Shown: piece after piece, positions 11,669-19,396 of the stretch
Numbering within the stretch: position 1 is the stretch's first letter
Layout of the letters: every line of letters starts with the position of its first letter
NCBI GenBank assembly: GCA_028281765.1
Contig: JANQJF010000039.1
Location: forward strand, 62,001 to 126,000
DNA: 64,000 nucleotides
From: Planctomycetota bacterium
GTDB lineage: Bacteria > Planctomycetota > UBA1135 > UBA2386
Reading direction: 5' to 3'
The notes under the pieces: model-generated
What the model was told of the DNA's origin: nothing
The model's input: only the letters and a program-made list of their open reading frames with translations
The model's database searches: none
Position numbers and translations under genes: made by a program

Positions 11669-12283
11669 TCAGAGGCCGTGACTCGCGAGTCGGGCGCGCG
11701 CTTCATCCGCGCGGGCGTAGCCGCGTACGATCGTCACTGGCGGATCCGTGTCGAGCATCAGGCTTGGAAAGCCAGCGACGCCGAGTTCACGAACGCGCGC
11801 GAGATCCCGATCGAACTCGGCATGCGTGTCGTTGCTGCGCAAGTCCCGGGCGAGCCGATCAGCGTCGAGGCCGATCTCGCGAGCGATGTCGACCAGAGTG
11901 CTCTCGTCCGAGGGATTCCGCGCTTCGAGGTAGTACGCGCGCTGCAACGCTGCGAACATCCGTGGCACGGCAGAAGGGTCCTGGCTGCCTGCCGCGATCA
12001 CGGCGCGGCACGCCGGGTACGTCGACCTTCTTGGGGCACACTCGGTCCAGAAGTCCCAGTTGAACGTCGCTCCGGTGCGCGCTTCGACCGCGCGCCATGC
12101 GCTCTGGACGTACTCACGCGTTTCGTCCGGCATGGGCTCATCGGTGTCGGGCGCGAGGCCGCCCATGACGTAGCGCACCGTGACGGTCGCGGGCAGATCG
12201 TCGACGATTCGCGCGAGCTCGGGGGCGAAACCCCAACACCACGAACACATCGGGTCGGCGACGTAGTAGAGGGTGTCTACCAT
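11669..12283 (-). CDS. DsbA-family thioredoxin-fold protein, cytoplasmic (FrnE-like)
   Basis: This 204-aa protein has a thioredoxin-fold start, then the redox motif C13-S-W-C16 followed by W-G-F, and a G-F-P-S segment near residue 172 that supplies the cis-proline. The middle is helical, as in the DsbA insertion. There is no signal peptide, so it is probably a cytoplasmic FrnE-like oxidoreductase rather than a periplasmic DsbA. Its ATG lies one nucleotide after the TGA of the sigma-fusion gene, so translation is almost certainly coupled. Substrate unknown. Confidence 0.85.
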   Translation of the reverse strand: MVDTLYYVADPMCSWCWGFAPELARIVDDLPATVTVRYVMGGLAPDTDEPMPDETREYVQSAWRAVEARTGATFNWDFWTECAPRRSTYPACRAVIAAGSQDPSAVPRMFAALQRAYYLEARNPSDESTLVDIAREIGLDADRLARDLRSNDTHAEFDRDLARVRELGVAGFPSLMLDTDPPVTIVRGYARADEARARLASHGL

Positions 12284-12284
12284 C

Positions 12285-15200
12285 TCAGCGTGGCGGTTCG
12301 TCGGTCCAGTCGTCGAACGACGAGAAGGCGCGATCCTCGATCGACCCGTTCGTGACGTCGACGCGCTTGTCCGCGATCTCCTCGCCGTCCTCTCGAACCA
12401 GGATCAGCCGGTACTCCGTAGGCGCCAGGTTCGTGAACTCGAAGGTGAGATCCTTGTTCACCTTCTCGCTCGGTCCGTGCATCTCCCAGCGCGATGCGGG
12501 GCTAGGGCGCTCGATCCGATTGAGCTTGAGGAGCAATTCTGTTCCGGGTTCCAACCCGAGACTCGCGAGGTCGATCCTGCCGGAGATCGTTGCCGCGCGG
12601 CGCACGACGAGCTCGATGTTGAGCGCAGGGCTCGTGAGCTGCGTCTCGACTCGCGTCACCTTGCTGTAGAGAGAGTTCCCGCCGAGCCTCACGTGTCCGC
12701 TACTGCGGTCGCCATGACCGGCCCCCGCGCGTAGCGCGTATTTGCCCGGCACGAGCTCGTCGTGATCGAAGTTGCCGTTCGCGTCCGTTCTGAGGGATGT
12801 CGAGATCGAATGGAACGACGCGTCGGGCATCCCGAGAACGCTGACTTCCGCGTTGGCGACCGGCGTCCCGTTCTCGTCGACGACCCGTCCCGCGATGCGC
12901 GCCCCCGCGATTTCGACGCGCAGCTCGCCGCGCGCGGTGTCGTCGAGCACGAGGCTCTCGGACCAGATGTGCACCTGATCGGGGTGGGACGTGAACGACA
13001 CGTGGTACTCCCCGAACGGCTTGTTCTCGAACACGAACGCGCCGTGTGCGTCCGTCTTGGTGTTCTCGAACACGTCCGGTCCGAAGAGATCGACCCGGTA
13101 GCCCTCGACGGGCAGGCCGTTGATCAGGAGATGGCCGTGCACGCGGCCGTTCCCCGATCGAGAGCCTGGCGTCTGACCGAGTCGCACGTCCGCGATCGAT
13201 CCCGCTTGCACGGTCACGAGCTTGCCCGCGCCGCGTGGCTCGAACCACTCGCTGCCTTTCTCGATCACTTGGGCGAGCGTAACCTGCTCGCCGAGCGTCG
13301 GCACGGGCTGGAGCCAGTACTTGCCGGGCTGGAGTCCGAGAAACTGGAACCGTCCGTCCGGTGTCACCTGCGCGAACTGCGGGGTCCCGTCGAGCATGCC
13401 CAGCGGTCCATCGCGGTCCCGCCGCAGCGCGATTGCCCACCGTGAGGCGGGATCGGCGCGCTCATCCGGGACGAACGTGCCATGGACCGCGCCGGGCGAG
13501 AGCATCTCAAGGTCGATGCGTTCGTCGTCGCGCTCTGCGATCGCGTCGACGATACCGAACGCGGGGTGCACGGCCGTGACGACGATGCGAGGCGCCGCGA
13601 CGGATGGGAGGACGAGTGTGCCGGCTTCGTCCGTGTAGCCGCAGTGGTCGGGCACGTTGGTCGGCGGCGCGTGGTCCGGGTGAATCCCGACCAGGATCGA
13701 CGCGTTGCGGACCGGTCCGTTCGCCGACCTCACATAGACACGGAACGGCGGCGACGCATCGAGCTCAATGGACAACTCGGTGTCCTCCGTCAGCGAGACC
13801 GCTTCGTGACGAGTTGCGTGCCCTTCGGCACGAACGACGAGCACGTAGTCGCCTGCGGGGATGTCGCTGACCGTGTGCGCGATCGAGTCTTCCGTCGTGC
13901 ACCGGTCGCTGAGGTCGATGCCCTGATCGATCCCGAACTGCGCCATCGTCGTCGTCGAGCGGGTCTCGCCGCACAGCATTTCGAGAGTCGGCGCGACGGC
14001 GCCGCCGGCCGTGTCCGTCACTCGAACGGTGAGCGTGTGCGTCTCCGGGAGCACGATCTCGATGTCGCTGTCGACGGGGCGCGGCTCCGCGACGGTCCAC
14101 GGTTCGCCGGGGCCGCGTCGCACGGCAACCGTGGCGCGGCCGCGCGGGAAGCCCGTGGCCGAGAACTCACCGTTCTGGTCGGTCGAGGTCAGCCGCTGGC
14201 CCAGATCGATCGGTACGACGGACGTCGGCGCCGCCACGACTTCCGCACCGAGGACAGGATCGCCCTTGGTGTCGACAACGCGACCCCACAGCTCTTCGCC
14301 CGAGGTCAGTGTCAGATCGCCGAGGTCGCGGATTTGCCCCGCCTGCAGTCGGACGCGCGGCTCGACGACCGGGAGCAGGGACTCCTTGCGAGCGATCAAG
14401 ACATGCGACCCCGCGGCGAGCCCGGTCAAGCTGAACCGACCGTTGGCGTCGGTGCGGGTGCGCCCGATCGGTAGGTTGTCATAGAAGTCGTGAGCCCAGC
14501 TCGGCAGCTCGACGACCGGCGCGAGTCCGGGGCGTCGATTCACGATCACCGTGTCCGCGGTCAGTCGGTCGAGCGGCACGGCAGCCATCGCTGCTCCGGG
14601 GAAGTCGCCGCCGAAGACCTCGGCGTTTGAGATCGGCTCGCCGTCTTCGTCCACGACGCGACCCGTGATGCGCGCCGTGCGCACGAGCTTGAGGTCGCCG
14701 AGGTCCACGAGTTCGGCTGGCCCCGGTGCGGCCTCGAGGATGCGGTACGCCGGGTTTTCACTGCCGCGGCCGTAATGCAGCACGAACATCCCGCGAGGCC
14801 AGACACGTTCGATGTGGAACACGCCGTCCGTGTCCGTTTCGGTGTCGAGATACTCGAGCGGGCTTTTCGTGGAACCGGTGCGTCGATCGAGTTGGTCGAT
14901 CAGCGAGTGCATCGCGATCCTGTAGAGGCGCACTCCGGTCGTCGGAACCGGCATGCCTTCGAAGACGACGCGCCCGGTGAACCCGCACATGGCGGCTTCG
15001 AACGCGGGGTCCTCTTCGAACCTCGGAGTTCCGCGGCTTTCGGTCGTGACGACGACCCGTTCCGATGCGGCTTCCGGAGCGACGTCGGACTCGTCGTTCG
15101 TCGACGAGGCCGCGACGACCGGGTCGTCCGATTCGGCCTGGATCGGATCGCCCGGGTCGAAGGTCGAAGACAGTGCGAAGAAGGCCAGAGCGGCGATGGC

Positions 15201-15818
15201 GCCGCCCACGGCGAGGGTCAGTTTCTTGGTCATCACGACGGTAGCGATCGAGGTACACGCGACGCCGAACGCCGACAGCTCGGCGAGCGGTAGGATCGCC
15301 GTGACCCAGGCCTGCCGACCGCCGCACTCTTGATCGAGCTCGGCTCGCACCTTGGCGAGGCCGCGCTTGATCCGCGTGCGGACCGTCTCGACAGGAACAC
15401 CGAAGTGCGACGCGACGGCGCGTGGCGGCTTGCTCTCCCAGAAGCGCATCAACAGCGTCGTGCGATACGGCTCCTCGAGCCGCATCACCGCCGCCACTAC
15501 GCGCTGCTGCCAGGCCATCCGTTCGACGACGTCACTCGCCGGAGGCTGCGCTTCGCTCTGCGCGGCCTGCGCCTCCCGCACCGGCCGACTCGCTTCCCGC
15601 TTGCGCTCGCGGATCCAGATCCGCCGCGCTACGGTTGCGAGCCAGGGCCGCAGCCCCCCGTCCGTCGACGGCCGATGCCGCCAGGCGCGCAGCAGCGTCG
15701 ACTGGCACACATCGTCCGCCGCGTCCCGATCTTCGATCAGGCGCCGAACGAGATCGCGCAACCACCCCGTCTGAGAGACGAGAGCGTCCGCGTAGGCTTG
15801 GTCTTCGGTAGAAGTCAC
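12285..15818 (-). CDS. ECF sigma factor fused to a membrane helix and carboxypeptidase-regulatory-like repeats
   Basis: The 1177-aa protein starts with GTG at 15818. Residues about 15-75 are sigma region 2 (D-A-A-D-D-V-C-Q-S-T, G-L-R-P-W-L). About 105-162 are region 4 with a helix-turn-helix (A-V-A-S-H-F-G-V-P-V-E-T-V-R-T-R). A hydrophobic stretch at 168-196 and a clear membrane helix at 200-219 follow. The remaining ~950 residues carry several carboxypeptidase-D-regulatory-like Ig folds, each beginning near G-R-V-V-x-x-x-G-x-P and closing with T-D-A-N-G-x-F or G-x-Y. The layout implies a sigma domain tethered to the membrane in cis with an outside sensor. DNA-binding activity and release by proteolysis are inference. 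A paralogue lies at 35508-38735. Confidence 0.88.
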   Translation of the reverse strand: MTSTEDQAYADALVSQTGWLRDLVRRLIEDRDAADDVCQSTLLRAWRHRPSTDGGLRPWLATVARRIWIRERKREASRPVREAQAAQSEAQPPASDVVERMAWQQRVVAAVMRLEEPYRTTLLMRFWESKPPRAVASHFGVPVETVRTRIKRGLAKVRAELDQECGGRQAWVTAILPLAELSAFGVACTSIATVVMTKKLTLAVGGAIAALAFFALSSTFDPGDPIQAESDDPVVAASSTNDESDVAPEAASERVVVTTESRGTPRFEEDPAFEAAMCGFTGRVVFEGMPVPTTGVRLYRIAMHSLIDQLDRRTGSTKSPLEYLDTETDTDGVFHIERVWPRGMFVLHYGRGSENPAYRILEAAPGPAELVDLGDLKLVRTARITGRVVDEDGEPISNAEVFGGDFPGAAMAAVPLDRLTADTVIVNRRPGLAPVVELPSWAHDFYDNLPIGRTRTDANGRFSLTGLAAGSHVLIARKESLLPVVEPRVRLQAGQIRDLGDLTLTSGEELWGRVVDTKGDPVLGAEVVAAPTSVVPIDLGQRLTSTDQNGEFSATGFPRGRATVAVRRGPGEPWTVAEPRPVDSDIEIVLPETHTLTVRVTDTAGGAVAPTLEMLCGETRSTTTMAQFGIDQGIDLSDRCTTEDSIAHTVSDIPAGDYVLVVRAEGHATRHEAVSLTEDTELSIELDASPPFRVYVRSANGPVRNASILVGIHPDHAPPTNVPDHCGYTDEAGTLVLPSVAAPRIVVTAVHPAFGIVDAIAERDDERIDLEMLSPGAVHGTFVPDERADPASRWAIALRRDRDGPLGMLDGTPQFAQVTPDGRFQFLGLQPGKYWLQPVPTLGEQVTLAQVIEKGSEWFEPRGAGKLVTVQAGSIADVRLGQTPGSRSGNGRVHGHLLINGLPVEGYRVDLFGPDVFENTKTDAHGAFVFENKPFGEYHVSFTSHPDQVHIWSESLVLDDTARGELRVEIAGARIAGRVVDENGTPVANAEVSVLGMPDASFHSISTSLRTDANGNFDHDELVPGKYALRAGAGHGDRSSGHVRLGGNSLYSKVTRVETQLTSPALNIELVVRRAATISGRIDLASLGLEPGTELLLKLNRIERPSPASRWEMHGPSEKVNKDLTFEFTNLAPTEYRLILVREDGEEIADKRVDVTNGSIEDRAFSSFDDWTDEPPR

Positions 15819-15847
15819 GGTCGCGAATAGACAGCCCCGAGGGTGCG

Positions 15848-15857
15848 GAACCGGTTC
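15848..15857. promoter_or_regulatory. Candidate control site in a divergent promoter region
   Basis: The 83-bp gap between the divergent sigma-fusion gene and the GspG-like gene contains the 10-bp perfect palindrome GAACCGGTTC. With its flanking base it reads GGAACC on the plus strand, the usual -35 element of ECF promoters. No convincing -10 element is visible at the right spacing, so this is only a candidate. Confidence 0.2.
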
Positions 15858-15901
15858 AGGGATTCTGCACGAATTCCTGTGGTCCTCCCTAACATGGGGG
15901 G

Positions 15902-17062
15902 ATGAGAAGGCTCTGGAGTGTGTTCTGCCTCGTGTCTGCGCTTTCCGCTCAGGCGAGTCGACCGACTCCGCTCACCATGACTCCGACCGCCGAGCTCGAG
16001 ATGCGGTCGACGATGGTCGTGCGCGGCGTGCTCGGCGGCGATCTCGATGCACTCGGCAAGCTCGGGCCAGCCGGCGGCTTTGTGAACCTCGAGATCGCGG
16101 TCCGCGTCGCGATGAAGGGGCGCCCGGGCAATCGCGTCCGATTCCGCGCGTTCGTCCCGCCCGAGGCCAAGAACAAGCACGGCCTCGCGCCGACACTCGA
16201 GTCGCTTCGCGAACTGCTCGCTCGCGAGGAAGACGAGCGTGAAGTCGTCGTGTTCCTGACGTCGACCGGGCGCTCGCTCTATCTCGCGGACCCGTGCTCG
16301 AGTCGATCGTTGGGCCGGCCGGAGAGGGAGGTGATCGTCGAGACGATGCGTTGCATCCAACGACATCGGAAGCTGCGCGAAACCGAGCTCGAGTCCAAGG
16401 ACATCCCGACGAATCGGCGGGTTCGCGAAGCGATCCAGGATCTCGTTTCTGGGTCGGCGAGTCGAGAGCACGCGACCCGCGTGCTCCGCAAGCTCGGTGA
16501 CGGAGCCATCGTCCCGATCATCGCGCACCTGAACGACCGACGTGAGCTTCCGCCGCTGGACGAAGACCCTGTAGCGACCGGGAAATCCGCGCCACAGCTC
16601 GCGGTCGACGCCCTGTGTGCCACGCTCTCCGAGATCACGGGTATCTCGTTCGGCCTCGACTGGCACGCGGCCAATGACGCTGCTCGCGCACACGAAGTCT
16701 CGGCATGGCGGGTGTTCGCTCACTACGCGAACGAGCACGGTGCCCTGCCGCGGATGAGACGTGGCAAGCGCGACCGGTTCCGGATCGACGTGGTGCGTGC
16801 CGACGTCACGGCGATCGCGTCCGCGGTCGAGCTCTATATGCAGCGCAACCGGCTGCAGATCCCGACGATGGACAAGCTGCTCGCGAAGAACAAGCACGGA
16901 CACGCGTGGATCCAGGCACCGAAGGATGGGCTCCTGGACCCTTGGGGTATCCCCTACGAGATCCGCCGCTTCGTTCGCATGAGATTCGACGTCGTCAGCG
17001 CGGGACCGGATCGCTTGCCCGGCACCGGTGACGACGTCTCCTACCTCCGACACGCGAGGTGA
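15902..17062 (+). CDS. Exported protein with a GspG-like C-terminal domain
   Basis: This 386-aa protein has a signal peptide (MRRLWSVFCLVSALSAQA). The N-terminal part, to about residue 130, is rich in beta structure, and a helical middle part ends near residue 270. Residues about 295-383 resemble the C-terminal half of the type II secretion pseudopilin GspG: a helix with A-D-V-T-A-I-A-S-A-V-E-L-Y, then L-D-P-W-G-I-P-Y-E, then S-A-G-P-D and G-T-G-D-D, the calcium-site-like end. The N-terminal pilin helix and prepilin cleavage site are absent, so it is not itself a pseudopilin. Role unknown. Confidence 0.75.
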   Translation: MRRLWSVFCLVSALSAQASRPTPLTMTPTAELEMRSTMVVRGVLGGDLDALGKLGPAGGFVNLEIAVRVAMKGRPGNRVRFRAFVPPEAKNKHGLAPTLESLRELLAREEDEREVVVFLTSTGRSLYLADPCSSRSLGRPEREVIVETMRCIQRHRKLRETELESKDIPTNRRVREAIQDLVSGSASREHATRVLRKLGDGAIVPIIAHLNDRRELPPLDEDPVATGKSAPQLAVDALCATLSEITGISFGLDWHAANDAARAHEVSAWRVFAHYANEHGALPRMRRGKRDRFRIDVVRADVTAIASAVELYMQRNRLQIPTMDKLLAKNKHGHAWIQAPKDGLLDPWGIPYEIRRFVRMRFDVVSAGPDRLPGTGDDVSYLRHAR

Positions 17063-17089
17063 CGCATTTGTCTCTGACGCATTTGTCTC
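17060..17089. repeat. Perfect 15-bp tandem duplication
   Basis: TGACGCATTTGTCTC occurs twice without a gap, at 17060-17074 and 17075-17089. The first copy contains the stop codon of the GspG-like gene. The AT content is higher than in the surroundings. It could be a replication slippage product or a binding site; neither can be decided from sequence. Confidence 0.7.
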
Positions 17090-17111
17090 CGTGCAAAAAG
17101 CGACGAGCGAA

Positions 17112-17129
17112 CGTTACGAATTCGTAACG
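17112..17129. promoter_or_regulatory. 18-bp perfect palindrome, likely operator
   Basis: CGTTACGAATTCGTAACG is a perfect dyad without a loop, 25 bp upstream of the hydrolase ATG at 17155. A loop-free, AT-centred palindrome in GC-rich DNA at promoter distance is typical of a dimeric repressor or activator site. No regulator gene is adjacent. Confidence 0.5.
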
Positions 17130-17154
17130 CCCCCGCCCCCGCTATGATCCGGCG

Positions 17155-18513
17155 ATGCGCCGTCTCCTCCTCGCGCTCGCCGCGTCGCCGCTCGCCTTCA
17201 CGCTGTCGCTAGGCCTTTCCGCGCAGGACGCCCCGTCCACCGCGGACCTGATCGATCGCTACGTCGACGCGCGAATGGAAGCCAAGCCGTCCGCGACCCC
17301 CGGCCTGCTCGCCGCGCTGCGCGAGCTCGACGCCGACACACCATCCGCGATCGAAGCGCTCCTCCGCGCACCGCGCGCGAGCTACCCGGACGTCGCCGAC
17401 CTTCTCGGCAAGACGACCGTCCACGACGTCGCGTGCTACCACGTCGACTACGCGTCCAAGTACCGCCTCTTCGTTCCGAAGTCCTACCGCCCCGAGAATG
17501 CCACCCCTCTCGTCGTCGTCGGCCACGGCGGCAACTCCTCGATGTCGCCCGCCCGCGCGGGCCGCGTCGCCGCGATGTACCTCGGCATCTACGCGCCGGC
17601 CCTCGCCCGCGACCTCGGCGCAATCGTCGTCGCCCCCGACTCGTCGCGCGGCTGGGGTCACATCGGCAACTCCCTGATCCTCTCGACGATCTCCGACGTC
17701 CAGCGCCGCTTCCACATCGACCCCGATCGCGTTTATGCGACGGGCCATTCGATGGGCGGTCACATGACCTACCGTGCCGCCCTCAATCTCGGCGATCGGT
17801 TCGGCGCCGTGTCCCCGCACAGCGGCGGCTACGACTACGTCGAGAAGAAGGCGATCGGCAATCTGTTCGCCGTGCCCGGGTACGTCACGTGGGGCAAGCG
17901 CGAGCCGTACGGCATCGACAAGGACAATCGCACCAACGCCGCGTGGGCCAAGAAGCACGGCCTCGACTGGACCTTCGTCGAGAAGCCCGGTGGCCACGAG
18001 ATCTACCAGGACGAGCTGCCGAAGATCGCGAAGTTCTTCGCCGAGCGCCCGCGCGACCTGTATCGCGACGTCGTCTACCTCCGAGCGGGCGGCGCGATGA
18101 AGTTCGTCAAGACGTGGGGCATCAAGGGCTGGCCCGAACACGAGGTCCACCACGAGACGCGGCCGCTGCGCTGGAACGTGCGGCACTGGCTCGAGGTTAC
18201 GCCGCGACCGGACGTGAAAGGTGCGCTGACTGTCGTCGCGAAGAACGCCGGCGACAACGCGTTCGAAGTGACCAGTGACCAGATCCGCGAGCTGACGATC
18301 CACCTACACCCGAAGATGATCGACTTCGAGAAGCCGGTGCGGATCAAGGTGAACGGCGACACGCTGTTCGAAGGTGAGGTGACTCCGGATCCCGCGCACA
18401 TGCTGGATACGGTGCGTGAGTTCGACGATCGCGGACGTGTGTTCTGGGCGAAGGTCACGGTCGCGGTGGAGACGGATCGTGAGGTTAGGCCTTCGGCACC
18501 GGGCGACCGGTGA
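17155..18513 (+). CDS. Exported alpha/beta-hydrolase (esterase/PHB-depolymerase-like)
   Basis: A 452-aa protein with a signal peptide cleaved near S-A-Q (residue 24). After a helical spacer, residues about 95-300 form an alpha/beta-hydrolase domain. It shows V-V-G-H-G-G-N (oxyanion region, ~121-127), the nucleophile elbow G-H-S-M-G-G (197-202, Ser199) and a catalytic His candidate, His281, in G-G-H-E. The C-terminal ~150 residues are beta-rich and may be a binding domain. This resembles secreted LpqC/PHB-depolymerase-type esterases; the substrate is not evident. Expression is probably controlled through the palindrome at 17112-17129. Confidence 0.85.
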   Translation: MRRLLLALAASPLAFTLSLGLSAQDAPSTADLIDRYVDARMEAKPSATPGLLAALRELDADTPSAIEALLRAPRASYPDVADLLGKTTVHDVACYHVDYASKYRLFVPKSYRPENATPLVVVGHGGNSSMSPARAGRVAAMYLGIYAPALARDLGAIVVAPDSSRGWGHIGNSLILSTISDVQRRFHIDPDRVYATGHSMGGHMTYRAALNLGDRFGAVSPHSGGYDYVEKKAIGNLFAVPGYVTWGKREPYGIDKDNRTNAAWAKKHGLDWTFVEKPGGHEIYQDELPKIAKFFAERPRDLYRDVVYLRAGGAMKFVKTWGIKGWPEHEVHHETRPLRWNVRHWLEVTPRPDVKGALTVVAKNAGDNAFEVTSDQIRELTIHLHPKMIDFEKPVRIKVNGDTLFEGEVTPDPAHMLDTVREFDDRGRVFWAKVTVAVETDREVRPSAPGDR

Positions 18514-18519
18514 TGCACC

Positions 18520-18756
18520 ATGCCTGACCGCACCGAGTTTCCCGGCACACCTCACGCGTTGTCCTGGCCGGCGTGGTTGGGCGTAGGGTGCGGGATCGGC
18601 TCGGTGCTGGCGTACTTGGGTGACCCGGTGCTGGGATTGGCGATGTTCGTGCTCGCCGCCATCGGGATGTTCGTGACGCTCGTGCTCATCCGTGACTGGC
18701 GAAAGCCCATGTCGCCACGCGCCGCGGTGGTCAACAAGATCGCGGTGGCTGGATGA
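18520..18756 (+). CDS. Small two-helix membrane protein
   Basis: A 78-aa ORF begins 6 nt after the hydrolase stop. It has two hydrophobic helices, at about residues 18-35 and 38-58, separated by a short turn with a Gly-Asp-Pro. The C-terminal tail is basic. It is probably co-transcribed with the hydrolase. No family recognised. Confidence 0.6.
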   Translation: MPDRTEFPGTPHALSWPAWLGVGCGIGSVLAYLGDPVLGLAMFVLAAIGMFVTLVLIRDWRKPMSPRAAVVNKIAVAG

Positions 18757-18802
18757 CCGAGTCATTCTGCACTCAGGAAAAGGAAGCAAGCTGGGGTTCC
18801 TC

Positions 18803-19369
18803 ATGCGCGACGCCGAGAATACGAACCGAGAAACTCCTCCATTGAGCGCCCTCGAAAGCGGCTCGATCCGTCTGGAAGACCTTCACGTCGAGCCAGACGA
18901 GCCAGGAGACTTCGATGTTGCAGCGTGTAAACGTCTGCTCGCGGTCCTGGTCGCAGAGGGTTCGGTGACTTGTGCTGATGCATCTGGCCAACTCGTAAGC
19001 CTCGACACGTTCTTTCGCGGGAACCGCAGTCGCTACTCGATCGCGGCGAATCACGATCACCTCGTTGCTCCGCTCGACACGTCGTCTGGCTGGTTGGAGT
19101 TTCTTCGCGGCGTCGAGTCTCACGACGCTGTGGACTGCGTGCGTGTCGAGATCTGCATGATCGAACCCTATGAGGGGCGCCGTATCGGCATGTGGCCGTA
19201 CTCGGACGCCGTGGCCATCGACGCTTCGTTGGACGTGGACCGACTCGCGCAGCTCGTTGCCGCGCTCGACCCCGATGAGGTTCGAGAGCTCAGCTGGCGA
19301 GAAGTCGACGAACACCGATCAGCGCCACCCGGTATCGGGATGAAGCGGTTCCGAGTGTGGTGGAACTAG
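18803..19369 (+). CDS. Hypothetical cytoplasmic protein
   Basis: This 188-aa protein is given from ATG 18803. The ORF is open back to 18692, but that part overlaps the previous gene and is low in structure. The sequence is acidic and mixed alpha/beta, with no signal peptide or membrane segment. Its C-terminal half has a V-E-I-C-M-I-E-P-Y strand and a helix L-A-Q-L-V-A-A-L-D. I do not recognise a family. Confidence 0.6.
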   Translation: MRDAENTNRETPPLSALESGSIRLEDLHVEPDEPGDFDVAACKRLLAVLVAEGSVTCADASGQLVSLDTFFRGNRSRYSIAANHDHLVAPLDTSSGWLEFLRGVESHDAVDCVRVEICMIEPYEGRRIGMWPYSDAVAIDASLDVDRLAQLVAALDPDEVRELSWREVDEHRSAPPGIGMKRFRVWWN

Positions 19370-19396
19370 TGGGTCGTAAGCGAGGTGCTTCGGCCC

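Noticed and set aside
15815..17053. 412-aa minus-strand open frame opposite the GspG-like gene
   Set aside because: No signal peptide, domain or ribosome site; the plus-strand frame has all of these.
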